Source: Desulfobulbaceae bacterium (lineage in GTDB: Bacteria > Desulfobacterota > Desulfobulbia > Desulfobulbales > Desulfocapsaceae). Taken from it: 62,295 bases of DNA. Where the stretch lies: positions 1-62,295 of the forward strand of contig JAAELB010000267.1 of the NCBI GenBank assembly GCA_024227155.1. Direction: 5' to 3'. Under the pieces are notes generated by a model, which saw only the letters and a list, made by a program, of their open reading frames with translations, was not told where the DNA came from and did no database searches. Positions 36,408-45,335 of the stretch are shown here, piece after piece (position 1 is the stretch's first letter; each line of letters starts with the position of its first letter). The position numbers and the translations under genes are program-made.

Positions 36408-37622
36408 TTAAAGCCTGACCGCTTTGACAGCCCGATCCAATTGTTTTACACGCTCTTCAAGGCTTCCTGTATAGCCAACTGCAATTCTCACCAAACCTGG
36501 TGAAAGCCCCATCTCTTTCTGTTCCGCTTCACTTATTTCAGAGGAAGTGGTTGAACCGGAACAGGACATCAGGGTATCAAAATACCCCAAAGATACTGCG
36601 ATGTACCCGAAGTTCTCGATATTTTGCAGGTGATTGAGGAGCTGATCCGCCTTTTCGCGAGTCCCGCAGTCAATAGTAAACATACCGCCGTAACCGTACT
36701 CCTTATTAAGCAAGGAGCTGACCAGACCATGCTGTAAAAATGAAGACAGGCCTGGGTAGACGACGGCAACACCGAGCCCCTCAAGGTGGCTGGCCATGGC
36801 TTGCGCTCTCCGGGAGTGCTCCCGCATTCGAATGCCCAGGTGGGGGAGGCGCTGCATAATATCATAGGCCATTCGCGGATCCATAGTTGGTCCAAGAAGC
36901 ATAGCCCGGCCCGTATGTAAGTCCATAAGCCGTCCTACCATTTCTTTGGTGGCACAGACAGCTCCGGCAATAACGTCACTGGCACCGTTGATGAATTTCG
37001 TCATTGAATATACAGTGATATCCGCTCCTAACCGAGCCGGAGAGATCATCATTGGAGTAAAGGTGTTGTCCACAACCAATGTCAAATTGTGATCGCCAGC
37101 CAATTTGGCAAGTGCAGGCAGATTTGCAAATTTGAGGGTTGGGTTACCCATGGTCTCGACGTACAATACTTTAGTAGCCGGGGTGATGGCTCGATAGAAA
37201 GCATCTGTTTTCGTAGGATCAACAAAGGTGGTGGTGATACCCATTTGCGGTAGCAGATGTTGCAGGAGGGCATGCGTTCCTCCATACACTGTATTGCTGG
37301 AGATAATTTGATCTCCCTGGCTGCAGAGTTGCAGCAAAGTACAAGAGATAGCAGACATACCGCTTGCTGTGCAGAGAGCCGCTTCAGTTCCCTCCATGGC
37401 CGCCAGATAGCGCGCTAAGATATTAACCGTGGGATTGACATGACGGCTGTATAGAAAACTCCCGTTTTCGGGGCCCAAAACCCCAGCGAAAATTTCAGGC
37501 ATAGTTTCTGACGCCATAACGGAGAATGTGGACGAGCGCGAAATGGAAGGTGTAACTCCACCGTGCTCACCAAACTCACGTCTGATTTCTGTCATTGCCT
37601 GCTCAGGGTTGAATTGTTGCAT
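36408..37622 (-). CDS. Cys/Met metabolism PLP-dependent enzyme
   Basis: The 404-residue protein belongs to the cystathionine gamma-synthase / methionine gamma-lyase superfamily. The PLP lysine is in YSMTKFINGASDVIAG; ETMGNPTL, VVDNTFTPM and the phosphate-binding SGMSAISC are family marks. Methionine gamma-lyase has a Cys in YGCT; here it reads YGGT, so that activity is not assured, and a sulfhydrylase or cystathionine enzyme is possible. ATG 37622 has a strong AAGGAGGAG; the longer frame upstream lacks family similarity. Confidence 0.88.
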   Translation of the reverse strand: MQQFNPEQAMTEIRREFGEHGGVTPSISRSSTFSVMASETMPEIFAGVLGPENGSFLYSRHVNPTVNILARYLAAMEGTEAALCTASGMSAISCTLLQLCSQGDQIISSNTVYGGTHALLQHLLPQMGITTTFVDPTKTDAFYRAITPATKVLYVETMGNPTLKFANLPALAKLAGDHNLTLVVDNTFTPMMISPARLGADITVYSMTKFINGASDVIAGAVCATKEMVGRLMDLHTGRAMLLGPTMDPRMAYDIMQRLPHLGIRMREHSRRAQAMASHLEGLGVAVVYPGLSSFLQHGLVSSLLNKEYGYGGMFTIDCGTREKADQLLNHLQNIENFGYIAVSLGYFDTLMSCSGSTTSSEISEAEQKEMGLSPGLVRIAVGYTGSLEERVKQLDRAVKAVRL

Positions 37623-38090
37623 GACGCTCCTCCTTAAGTGGAAAGATCGGATTACAACAGCTGACCTCAGTTTTTCTCCACATTTACATGCAGAGGTTGC
37701 CCAAAATTGCAATTTTTCAAGATGGCCTATAGTGTATTATAATCCCCAGGTCAGGGATAAATCAAGTTGGACTGCCAGCAGATGAGACTATTCGATTGAT
37801 AGGAGAGAAAGAAAGATGGAGAGTCTTTTAACAAGGGAAATGCCACAAATAAACATCCCCCTTGTATAGTCTGAAACATAGATAGATTTTACGTAACCGT
37901 TCACCAGCACCCCATTTTCGTCCGATCAGGCCTCCTGGCATAGCCAACTATAGCCAGGAGACCAGCTTGAACGAATCTGGAGCACTGGACGAACGGTTAC
38001 GGACTCTGGTTATGCAGTCTTTTAAAAGGGGCGGTGAACGGTTACGATTTAACCACCTACACTAAAGAAAAAAATGGGCTAAAGTGACAA
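37623..38090. other. intergenic region with family 1 repeat
   Basis: These 468 bases lie between the PLP enzyme start and the end of the ComEA-like gene. Besides repeat copy A they hold only a 17-codon frame at 37816 with AGGAG upstream, which is not convincing as a gene. Confidence 0.45.
37892..38046 (+). repeat. family 1 repeat, copy A
   Basis: A 155-base element with perfect ends, CGTAACCGTTCACC and GGTGAACGGTTACG. Inside are CTCCTGGCATAG with CTATAGCCAGGAG (hairpin) and a second GAACGGTTAC. It is nearly identical to 45115-45268 and to the reverse strand of 47076-47230. It lies 44 bases beyond the stop of the ComEA-like gene. Confidence 0.9.
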
Positions 38091-38450
38091 CTATAATTTT
38101 AAAAATGGTTTAATCTTCTTCAGGGTCTTCTTCCCAATACCTTTGACACTCATCAAATCATCGATCGATTTAAATTTACCATTTGTTTTCCGATAATTGA
38201 GAATTGCATCAGCAGTCTTTGGCCCCACTCCAGGCAACTTCGTCAGGGTTGCTTTATCCGCACTGTTGATTCCAATACTCTTGGCTTTCAGTGTCGAAGG
38301 CTTGCTTACAGACTTTGCTTTATCTACTTTCTTTGTGATGGTAGTAGCCGTCTCTTTTTTCTCAGATTTTGCATAACTATCCATAGGATGAACTGTAAAT
38401 CCAAGACTCATAGTAAAAAGTAGTGCTACGATCAGATTCATAACTTTCAT
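38091..38450 (-). CDS. ComEA-like helix-hairpin-helix protein
   Basis: The 119-residue protein has a signal peptide (to about 27), a Lys-rich linker and a C-terminal double helix-hairpin-helix (INSADKATLTKLPGVGPKTADAILNYR, then IDDLMSVKGIGKKTLKKIKPFL). This is the ComEA fold, which binds double-stranded DNA in the periplasm during uptake; stand-alone copies are common and not always tied to competence. ATG 38450 is preferred because AAGGAG would directly abut the upstream ATG. Confidence 0.88.
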   Translation of the reverse strand: MKVMNLIVALLFTMSLGFTVHPMDSYAKSEKKETATTITKKVDKAKSVSKPSTLKAKSIGINSADKATLTKLPGVGPKTADAILNYRKTNGKFKSIDDLMSVKGIGKKTLKKIKPFLKL

Positions 38451-38633
38451 GCGCATCTCCTTTATAGATTGCTTACAGGTTTATCTGTTGTAACAATAGG
38501 CATTATCGCCCTAAAGCCCAACAGAAACTATCATCAGTTACGATTATGACATATACTTCTTACTAAAGACCTACAAAACCACAACTACTTTTTAATAATC
38601 TTATTCTTGGCCCCGGTTCTTTCTCTATAAATG

Positions 38634-38672
38634 AAAAAAGGGTTTTTTAGAGCACTCCTCCAAAAAACCCTC
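38634..38672 (-). terminator. rho-independent terminator of ilvC
   Basis: On the minus strand GGGTTTTTTGGAG pairs with CTCTAAAAAACCC with one mismatch, followed by TTTTTT. It begins 24 bases after the ilvC stop codon. Confidence 0.75.
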
Positions 38673-38695
38673 TCAACTCTTTTATGCAGTCATCT

Positions 38696-40168
38696 TTACA
38701 TAATCGGTTTCATCGCACTCATATAAGAACGTAATTCAGCTCCAACCTCCTCAATCAAGGTAAAACGGATTGACTCGTTGATCTGAATAAGATCCAGGTT
38801 ATCGACACCATTATCTGTAACCTCAATACCTTTACCAATAACATCGGTCTCAACAGTTTTCATGAAATCCGCAAGTAAAGGAACCGCAGCATGGGCAAAA
38901 AGGTAACAGCCGTATTCAGCGGTATCCGAGATGACAACATTCATCTCATACAACTTCTTTCTGGCAATGGTATTGGCAATAAGAGGCGTTTCGTGCAATG
39001 ACTCGTAGTATGCAGACTCCTCCTTAATGCCACAGTCCACCATGGTGTCAAAGGCCAGCTCCACTCCCGCCTTAACCATCGCAACCATAAGAATCCCTTT
39101 GTCGTAATATTCCTGCTCGGTAATCTCACTATCCGTTGACACAGCGTTCTCAAAAGCCGTCTCTCCTGTTTCTTTACGCCATTTGAGCAGATTTACATCA
39201 TCGTTGGCCCAATCTTCCATCATAGTTTTGGAAAAGTGTCCTGAGGCGATATCATCCATATGCTTTTCGAAAAGAGGGGCCATGATAACTTTCAGTTCCT
39301 CAGCAAGAATAAATGCCTTTACCTTAGCAGGATTTGAAAGACGATCCATCATCGCTGTGATGCCGCCAAGTTTGAGTGACTCCGTGATCGTTTCCCAGCC
39401 AAACTGCACTAATTTTGCGGCATAGCCAGTATCAATGCCATTTTCTACCATCTTATCAAAGCAGAGTAGGGATCCGGTCTGAAGCATACCACAAAGAATG
39501 GTCTGCTCACCCATGAGGTCAGATTTCACCTCGGCAATAAATGAAGACTCTAGAACACCGGCCTTATCACCGCCGGTTGCACAACAGTACGCCTTGGCAA
39601 TATCCCAACCCTCACCATTTGGATCATTTTCTGTGTGCACTGCAATAAGAGTAGGTACGCCAAAACCGCGCTTATATTCTTCCCGCACCTCGGTTCCAGG
39701 TGCCTTGGGGGCAACCATGACTACGGTGAGATCTTCACGAATTTGCATGCCCTCTTCCACTATATTAAAGCCGTGGGAATAGGAAAGGCAGGCTCCTTTT
39801 TTCATCAGAGGCATTACAGTTGAAACGACATTGGTGTGCTGCTTATCTGGGGTAAGATTGATTACCAGATCCGCGATTGGGATAAGCTCCTCATAGGAAG
39901 CCACAGTAAAATCGTTTTCCGTACCGTTTTTCCAGGATTGACGCTTCTCGGTGATCGCAGCTTCCCTGAGGGCGTAGGATACGTCGAGCCCGCTGTCTCG
40001 AAGATTCAAACCCTGATTTAAACCTTGGGCTCCACAACCTACGATGACAATCTTCTTGCCCTTAAGATATTCCACTCCATTAAATTCGGAAGAATCCATA
40101 AAACGACACCTGGAAAGCTGATCGATCTGTCTGCGCAGGGGCAGGGTATTAAAATAATTGGAAGCCAT
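38696..40168 (-). CDS. ilvC: ketol-acid reductoisomerase, class II
   Basis: The 490-residue protein is the long (E. coli-type) IlvC, which isomerises and reduces acetohydroxy acids in branched-chain amino acid synthesis using [19 protein letters not shown] (about 40-53) is the Rossmann loop; [22 protein letters not shown] and [11 protein letters not shown] supply catalytic and Mg-binding residues. The duplicated C-terminal domain accounts for the extra length over class I (about 330). AAGGAG precedes ATG. It is divergent from ilvY. Confidence 0.97.
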   Translation of the reverse strand: MASNYFNTLPLRRQIDQLSRCRFMDSSEFNGVEYLKGKKIVIVGCGAQGLNQGLNLRDSGLDVSYALREAAITEKRQSWKNGTENDFTVASYEELIPIADLVINLTPDKQHTNVVSTVMPLMKKGACLSYSHGFNIVEEGMQIREDLTVVMVAPKAPGTEVREEYKRGFGVPTLIAVHTENDPNGEGWDIAKAYCCATGGDKAGVLESSFIAEVKSDLMGEQTILCGMLQTGSLLCFDKMVENGIDTGYAAKLVQFGWETITESLKLGGITAMMDRLSNPAKVKAFILAEELKVIMAPLFEKHMDDIASGHFSKTMMEDWANDDVNLLKWRKETGETAFENAVSTDSEITEQEYYDKGILMVAMVKAGVELAFDTMVDCGIKEESAYYESLHETPLIANTIARKKLYEMNVVISDTAEYGCYLFAHAAVPLLADFMKTVETDVIGKGIEVTDNGVDNLDLIQINESIRFTLIEEVGAELRSYMSAMKPIM

Positions 40169-40283
40169 TTTTATCTCCTTGTATCTGTATTATTTTTCGT
40201 TATTGATATTGATCATTGATGATTCCTCATCTGATATATTGACAAACAGCTATTGCGTCAAGTGATTTGTTCGTGATATTATA

Positions 40284-40298
40284 TTGCTTAATCTGCAA
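40284..40298. promoter_or_regulatory. possible IlvY operator
   Basis: TTGCTTAATCTGCAA is an inverted repeat of LysR type (T-N11-A) in the 237-base space between divergent ilvC and ilvY. A TTGC half site lies near 40250. In enterobacteria IlvY controls ilvC from this position. Confidence 0.5.
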
Positions 40299-40405
40299 CA
40301 CCGGTCTACAACTGTTGAATACTATGTGTTCACGAAGCTTACTCCAGCCCCTGTATGTAAAGCCAGCAACGCACCAAAGAGAACCGTCTAAGTTAAATTT
40401 TTCAG

Positions 40406-41305
40406 ATGAATATCAGAGACCTTGAGTTATATAAACAGTTGTCATCAACTCTCCATTTTGGTCGCACTGCCCTGGAATGTAATATAACTCCGTCCGGTCT
40501 GACCCGGGCCATCCAGCGGCTCGAAATGGAAATTGGAGAAACTCTTTTTTTTCGCAACAACCGCTCTGTGGAACTTACCCCCGCAGGAGTTCTCTTCAAA
40601 GAGTACAGCGAAGAGACCCTTGGCAGATTCAATAATTTTAAAAGTCTCCTTAAAAGTGACACGGTTTTACGGGGTGAATTAACACTATACTGCTCAGTCA
40701 CTGCAATTCTTTCTATCCTGCCACGAATTTTCAAACGGTTTCGAAGTACCTACCCGGAAGTGATGACCCATGTTCAGACCGGTGATGCAGCCAAAGCCCT
40801 TATCAAACTGCAAACAGGTGAAGTAGACGTCTCCATCGCGGCACTTCCTGACCAGCGGCCTGCCGGGCTGGAGTTTATTGAACTCCTGGAAACACCACTG
40901 CTCTTTATTGCACCCAGATATTTCCAGGACGTTCTGGTCAAAAAAGGAAAAGAGATTGACTGGGAACGCACCCCGGTTATCTTTCCATCCACCGGCCTTA
41001 GCCGTGCTCGGGCAGAGAAATGGTTTGCAGAAAAATCGATCCAGCCCTACATATATTCCCAGGTTGCTGGTAATGAAGCAATTATTGCTATGGTAAGCAT
41101 GGGATCCGGCATAGGAATTGTTCCCCGCCTGGTGTTGGAAAAAAGTAACCTGCAGGGGGAAGTTGAAATTCTCAACATCCAGCCAAAACTAAAACCATTC
41201 GTTGTTGCTGCCTGCACTACCACTCAGAACAGGAACAGTGCAATTGTTCAATCCTTTTGGAATATTGTGAAGGAAGAAAGCACAACAGCTAACGCAAACA
41301 TATGA
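40406..41305 (+). CDS. ilvY: LysR-family regulator IlvY
   Basis: The 299-residue protein has the LysR winged helix-turn-helix (HFGRTALECNITPSGLTRAIQRLEMEIGETLFFR, about 15-48) and the substrate-binding domain. The short N-terminus (MNIRDLELYKQL) and adjacency divergent to ilvC match IlvY, which activates ilvC in response to acetolactate or acetohydroxybutyrate. No clear Shine-Dalgarno. Confidence 0.88.
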   Translation: MNIRDLELYKQLSSTLHFGRTALECNITPSGLTRAIQRLEMEIGETLFFRNNRSVELTPAGVLFKEYSEETLGRFNNFKSLLKSDTVLRGELTLYCSVTAILSILPRIFKRFRSTYPEVMTHVQTGDAAKALIKLQTGEVDVSIAALPDQRPAGLEFIELLETPLLFIAPRYFQDVLVKKGKEIDWERTPVIFPSTGLSRARAEKWFAEKSIQPYIYSQVAGNEAIIAMVSMGSGIGIVPRLVLEKSNLQGEVEILNIQPKLKPFVVAACTTTQNRNSAIVQSFWNIVKEESTTANANI

Positions 41306-41398
41306 AGTATATACCGCTAACAACTGACGAAAACATCGCCACCCCAAGAATAAAATTGACCAAATTGGACAAACAGCTTGGAGGCAACGAGTAACAAT

Positions 41399-42289
41399 AT
41401 GACAACAGAATTTAGGCAGAAAAAGGGTATTCTGGCGGTTAACGTTGGTCTTGCCGCCAATACACTGCTGGCCATTCTCAAGACCAGCGTCGGCATAATC
41501 GGCAACAGTCCCGCTCTTTTGGCAGACGGCATCAACTCTACCTCTGACGTTGCCTATGGAATAGTGGTTAACATTTTTATGAAGCTATCGGGAAAACCGG
41601 CGGACAAAGAACATCCCTACGGCCATGACCGACTAGAGTCAATAGCAGCAGTGGTTGTTGGAGCCTTTGTTATTACAACCGCAATTTCAATATTCTGGGC
41701 CTCCATCAATAATGTATACGAACTGAGTGTTGGCAGCAGTGACTTTACCGGAGCCTCCAATTTGGCCCTGTGGATTGCCCTTTTCACCGTGCTGTTAAAA
41801 ATCTGGCTCGCATTCTGGACCTATAAAATTGGTCATCAGACAAAAAGTAATGTCCTGCTCGCCCTTGCCGCCGACCATCGAAACGATATTTTCTCGGCAC
41901 TCGCTGCTACCATTGGCATAATCTTCGGACAACTGGGATATCTCTGGGTAGATCCCCTTGCGGGTGGCGTAGTATCCATCATCATCCTTCTTACCGGAAT
42001 AGAGATTATCCGTGATTCAGCGGCGGACCTGATGAACACTCTCCCGGGCCAGGAACTCACTGAAGAAATACATGCAAAGCTTGCAGCTATAGAAGAAGTC
42101 CTCGATATTGAAGAAATACATGGCCACAGGTTTGGATTGTATATGGTTACAAATATAACAGTGGGTGTTGCACCAACATTGACAGTCGAGGAAGGGGACA
42201 GGATCGCCACCCTGGTGGAGGATAAACTTACAAGGGAAATTGATTATATGAGACGGGTTTTTGTCCACTACCACCCGGCAAAGAAGTAA
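41399..42289 (+). CDS. cation diffusion facilitator transporter
   Basis: The 296-residue protein has six membrane segments and the two metal-site motifs of the CDF family: ADGINSTSDV (segment 2) and AADHRNDIFSA (segment 5). HPYGHDRLES is the signature loop. The C-terminal domain (about 205-295) carries EIHGHRFG. It should export Zn, Fe, Co or Mn by proton antiport. A TTG start at 41378 is possible; ATG 41399 was chosen, with GGAGG somewhat far upstream. Confidence 0.9.
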   Translation: MTTEFRQKKGILAVNVGLAANTLLAILKTSVGIIGNSPALLADGINSTSDVAYGIVVNIFMKLSGKPADKEHPYGHDRLESIAAVVVGAFVITTAISIFWASINNVYELSVGSSDFTGASNLALWIALFTVLLKIWLAFWTYKIGHQTKSNVLLALAADHRNDIFSALAATIGIIFGQLGYLWVDPLAGGVVSIIILLTGIEIIRDSAADLMNTLPGQELTEEIHAKLAAIEEVLDIEEIHGHRFGLYMVTNITVGVAPTLTVEEGDRIATLVEDKLTREIDYMRRVFVHYHPAKK

Positions 42290-42331
42290 GCTGCTGAAAT
42301 TAAATCTTTATTTCTCTAAAAAAGGACTCCA

Positions 42332-43741
42332 ATGTTTCGCAAAAATTTTGCACCAACAGAGCAGATACTCATCTTAGGTCTGGGTGGTGTCGGGTTTTAC
42401 CTTGCTAAGCGCCTCATCCACGAAGAATACGCTGTCACAATAATAGAATCTGACCCAAAGCTGATCATGCAGGCCGACGGACAAATTGACGCCAGGCTCA
42501 TAAATGGCAACGCAATGAGCATAAAATGCTGGCAGGAAGCTGATGCGGACAAAATGGACTACATGATCGCCGTTACCAACAATGACGCTGTGAATATGAT
42601 GGCATCAATGATTGCTGATCGTTTTGGTATTGAAAAGAAAATTGCCAGAGTCCGCTCACTTGAATTTGGTAATCCCAACTCACTCATTACCGCTGCTGAT
42701 CTGAAACTCGACCTCCTCATCCATCCAGAAGAGCTGGTATCCCAGGAAATCGTACGGCTCATCAAGATCAGGGCCAGCAATGAAATAATAGATATAGCCC
42801 AGGGAGAAATCCAGCTCCTTGCCACCGGAATTGACGAAACGTCCCCCATGGTCAACAGAACCCTTCAGGAAATTGCAGCAATGTATAGTGATTTTCCTTT
42901 CCGCGTGGTTGCAATCGCCCGTGGGATAAGCACTATAATTCCCACGGGTAGCCAAAAAATTCTTCCGAGCGATCATATTTTTATCATGGCAGCCCAGGAA
43001 CATCTCGCCAGACTCATGGAGGTTACCGGGGTTCAACAAAAGCGCCAGCAAAAAGTAATGCTGCTGGGAGGAGGCTTGGTGGGTGCCCGGGTAGCCAAAT
43101 TGCTTGAAAAATCAGTTTCAGTAACACTAATAGAAAAAAACGAAACCAGGGCCAAAGAACTGGCGCTTGAATTAGCTCACACAGAGGTACTCCACGGGGA
43201 CGGTTCCGACGGAGATGTGCTCACAATGGCGGGACTTTTTGACGCAAACACCTTCGTCACCTGTACCGGTGAAAACGAAACCGACATCATGACCTGTCTT
43301 TTAGCCAAACATCTGTGCAAGAAAAACGGCAACGGAGAAAAAACGGTTGATTGTAGAACAATCGCTCTGGTGAATAAGGAAGACTATCTGATTCTTGCAG
43401 CCACAATCGGCTCCGACATTGCGCTCAATAAAAAAGTTATGGCTGCAAATGAAATCCTGAAATTTGTCAGACGCAGTGAATTCCTTGCTGTCGCCCATCT
43501 CCATGGATTTGACACAGAAGTCGTTGAGCTGGTCGCTGTTGAAAAATCACCAATTACCAAAAAACCTCTCTCAAAACTTGATTCTTTTTTCCAGAACAAA
43601 CTCATCATCGGCGCCATTTTTAGAGATAATAACTGGCAGATTGCGGTAGGGGATACCCATATACAACCAGATGAACCGGTTATTGTTATTTGCAACTCAA
43701 GGCTCTTAAAAGACGTAAGAAAACTTTTTATCGGTAAGTGA
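42332..43741 (+). CDS. trkA: Trk potassium uptake regulator TrkA
   Basis: The 469-residue protein has two RCK/KTN modules, each with an NAD-binding loop (GLGGVGFYLAKRL about 15-27; LLGGGLVGARVAKLL about 239-253) followed by a TrkA_C domain. It gates TrkH. The partner trkH lies 3.5 kb away on the opposite strand. AAAGGACT precedes ATG. Confidence 0.95.
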   Translation: MFRKNFAPTEQILILGLGGVGFYLAKRLIHEEYAVTIIESDPKLIMQADGQIDARLINGNAMSIKCWQEADADKMDYMIAVTNNDAVNMMASMIADRFGIEKKIARVRSLEFGNPNSLITAADLKLDLLIHPEELVSQEIVRLIKIRASNEIIDIAQGEIQLLATGIDETSPMVNRTLQEIAAMYSDFPFRVVAIARGISTIIPTGSQKILPSDHIFIMAAQEHLARLMEVTGVQQKRQQKVMLLGGGLVGARVAKLLEKSVSVTLIEKNETRAKELALELAHTEVLHGDGSDGDVLTMAGLFDANTFVTCTGENETDIMTCLLAKHLCKKNGNGEKTVDCRTIALVNKEDYLILAATIGSDIALNKKVMAANEILKFVRRSEFLAVAHLHGFDTEVVELVAVEKSPITKKPLSKLDSFFQNKLIIGAIFRDNNWQIAVGDTHIQPDEPVIVICNSRLLKDVRKLFIGK

Positions 43742-43748
43742 ACCTCAG

Positions 43749-43855
43749 GTAAGCGTTCACTGCCTCTTTGGAAGGATTGTATAACATAGATGAGCCCGTT
43801 GATTTAATGCCAGGAGACCTGATCGGACGAAAATGGGGTGCTGGTGAACGGTTAC
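43749..43855 (-). repeat. family 1 repeat, copy B, rearranged
   Basis: On the minus strand it begins GTAACCGTTCACCAGCACC and ends GTGAACGCTTAC like other family 1 copies, but the central hairpin is replaced by a stretch containing ATTAAATCAACGGGCTCAT, also found at 48898-48916. It starts 8 bases after the trkA stop codon. Confidence 0.7.
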
Positions 43856-44024
43856 AACCTCAGCTTCTTTTCCTACTGATACCTCGGCCCCATTCTCCAA
43901 CCGGGAATAGTCAATCTCCCAATATCCACATTATCCAGCTCAAATAATTGGAAAACAATTGATTTGAGCACATAAAACCGTTAGGCTTATAGTATTATAT
44001 CAGTATATATTCACAATTTTCGTC

Positions 44025-44085
44025 CCGACTCATTTAACTCCTGTATTAGAAAGTTCCGATCTATTCGGGTTAGGAAATGAGTCGG
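44025..44085. repeat. hairpin element, CCGACTCATTT ends
   Basis: CCGACTCATTT (44025-44035) pairs perfectly with AAATGAGTCGG (44075-44085). Its inner sequence (minus strand: CCGAATAGATCGGAACTTTC) is shared with 14764-14786. It lies 33 bases before the TAXI gene start. Confidence 0.55.
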
Positions 44086-44117
44086 AATAATAATCAATAA
44101 GTCTGGGGGGATTTGTT

Positions 44118-45113
44118 ATGCGTAAAGGAATCATCCGTTTTTGCTGCTTGGTACTCTGCATCTTGTTTTTTTCTCTTAACTCTCATGCCGAAACCGCCAG
44201 AGCCACGTCCATGGGTATAATAACCGGTGGACCCCAGGGGACCTACTTCCAGTTCGGATTAAACCTGAAACAGCTGATGGAAAAAAATGGAATAGACCTT
44301 ACCGTTTCTAACTCCAATGGTTCGGTTTCAAATGTGTTTGCAGTGTATAAAAAGCCAAATACCCAAATGGGCATTGTGCAGTCCGATGTGCTGGCATTTG
44401 TAGCAAAAATTGAAAGTGACCCTGTTCTAAAGCGAATCGCCAAAAAGATCAAGATGGTCTACCCGCTCTATAACGAGGAAATACACCTCGTTGGCATAAA
44501 GGAAATTGCATCCTTTGATGAGTTGGAGGGAAAAAGAGTTGCCATTGGCAGAGAGGGTAGCGGCACCTATCTGACCGCAAAATTACTCTTTAAAGTGTCC
44601 GGTATTCAACCAGACGAACTGGTCACCATCGGTGCAACTGAGGCTTTAAAGCAACTCAAGGCGGGTAGAGTGGATGCCATGTTCTATGTGGCTGGCTATC
44701 CGGTAAAACTGTTCAGCGAACAGGTATCTGAATTGGACAGTTTAGCTATTATACCAATTAAAAATAAAGCCATTGTTGATTTTTATCCTGAGAGTACTAT
44801 CCCCGCTGCCACGTATGCGTGGCAGCCTGAAGCTATTCATTCCGTTGCTGTAAAATCGGTCCTGGTGTCTTTTAATTTTAGAAATGCCCATTGCAAAAAT
44901 GTTGGTCGCTTCGCTTATCAACTCAAAGAGAATCTGGAGTGGCTCAAACAAAACGGTCACCCGAAGTGGAACTCTGTTGATCTTGAGTACCCTCTTAAAG
45001 GGTGGCAACAATATGACTGTGTGCAAAATTTTCATTTAAATATAAAAGAACCTAAGGTCGAAAAGTTCGAGGAAAACAACCCAGTCCTGAAGGCAATTAA
45101 AGAGATGCTTTAA
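44118..45113 (+). CDS. TAXI-family TRAP transporter solute-binding protein
   Basis: The 331-residue protein has a signal peptide (to about 25, SLNSHA) and GIITGGPQGTYFQFGLNLKQLM, the start typical of TAXI proteins, which bind carboxylates such as glutamate for TRAP transporters. LEGKRVAIGREGSGTYLTAKLLF and LKAGRVDAMFYVAGYP are also family marks. No membrane subunit is adjacent, so its transporter is elsewhere or it acts as a sensor. Repeat copy C starts one base after the stop codon. Confidence 0.88.
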   Translation: MRKGIIRFCCLVLCILFFSLNSHAETARATSMGIITGGPQGTYFQFGLNLKQLMEKNGIDLTVSNSNGSVSNVFAVYKKPNTQMGIVQSDVLAFVAKIESDPVLKRIAKKIKMVYPLYNEEIHLVGIKEIASFDELEGKRVAIGREGSGTYLTAKLLFKVSGIQPDELVTIGATEALKQLKAGRVDAMFYVAGYPVKLFSEQVSELDSLAIIPIKNKAIVDFYPESTIPAATYAWQPEAIHSVAVKSVLVSFNFRNAHCKNVGRFAYQLKENLEWLKQNGHPKWNSVDLEYPLKGWQQYDCVQNFHLNIKEPKVEKFEENNPVLKAIKEML

Positions 45114-45114
45114 G

Positions 45115-45268
45115 CGTAACCGTTCACCAGCACCCCATTTTCGTCCGATCAGGCCTCCTGGCATAGCCAACTATAGCCAGGAGACCAGCTTGAACGAACC
45201 TGGAACGTTGGACGAACGGTTACCGACTCTGGTTATGCAGTCTTTTGAAGGGGGCGGTGAACGGTTAC
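45115..45268 (+). repeat. family 1 repeat, copy C
   Basis: A 154-base copy nearly identical to copy A. It lies between the TAXI stop codon and the ExeA-like gene and is inverted relative to copy D, which follows that gene. Confidence 0.9.
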
Positions 45269-45335
45269 CTTTAAGCCAACCTCAATCATCAAATACGGTG
45301 CTGCAGGAATCCCACCCTGAAAGGAGATATAGGCT

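Larger units (their letters stand above)
43742..44117. other. intergenic region with repeats, trkA to TAXI gene
   Basis: These 376 bases hold family 1 copy B (43749-43855) and a hairpin element at 44025-44085, but no gene. The TAXI gene promoter should be near 43980-44100. Confidence 0.5.

Noticed and set aside
37816-37869. 17-codon frame with AGGAG upstream
   Set aside because: Too short and without recognisable features; no sign of an attenuator, and the downstream gene is on the other strand.
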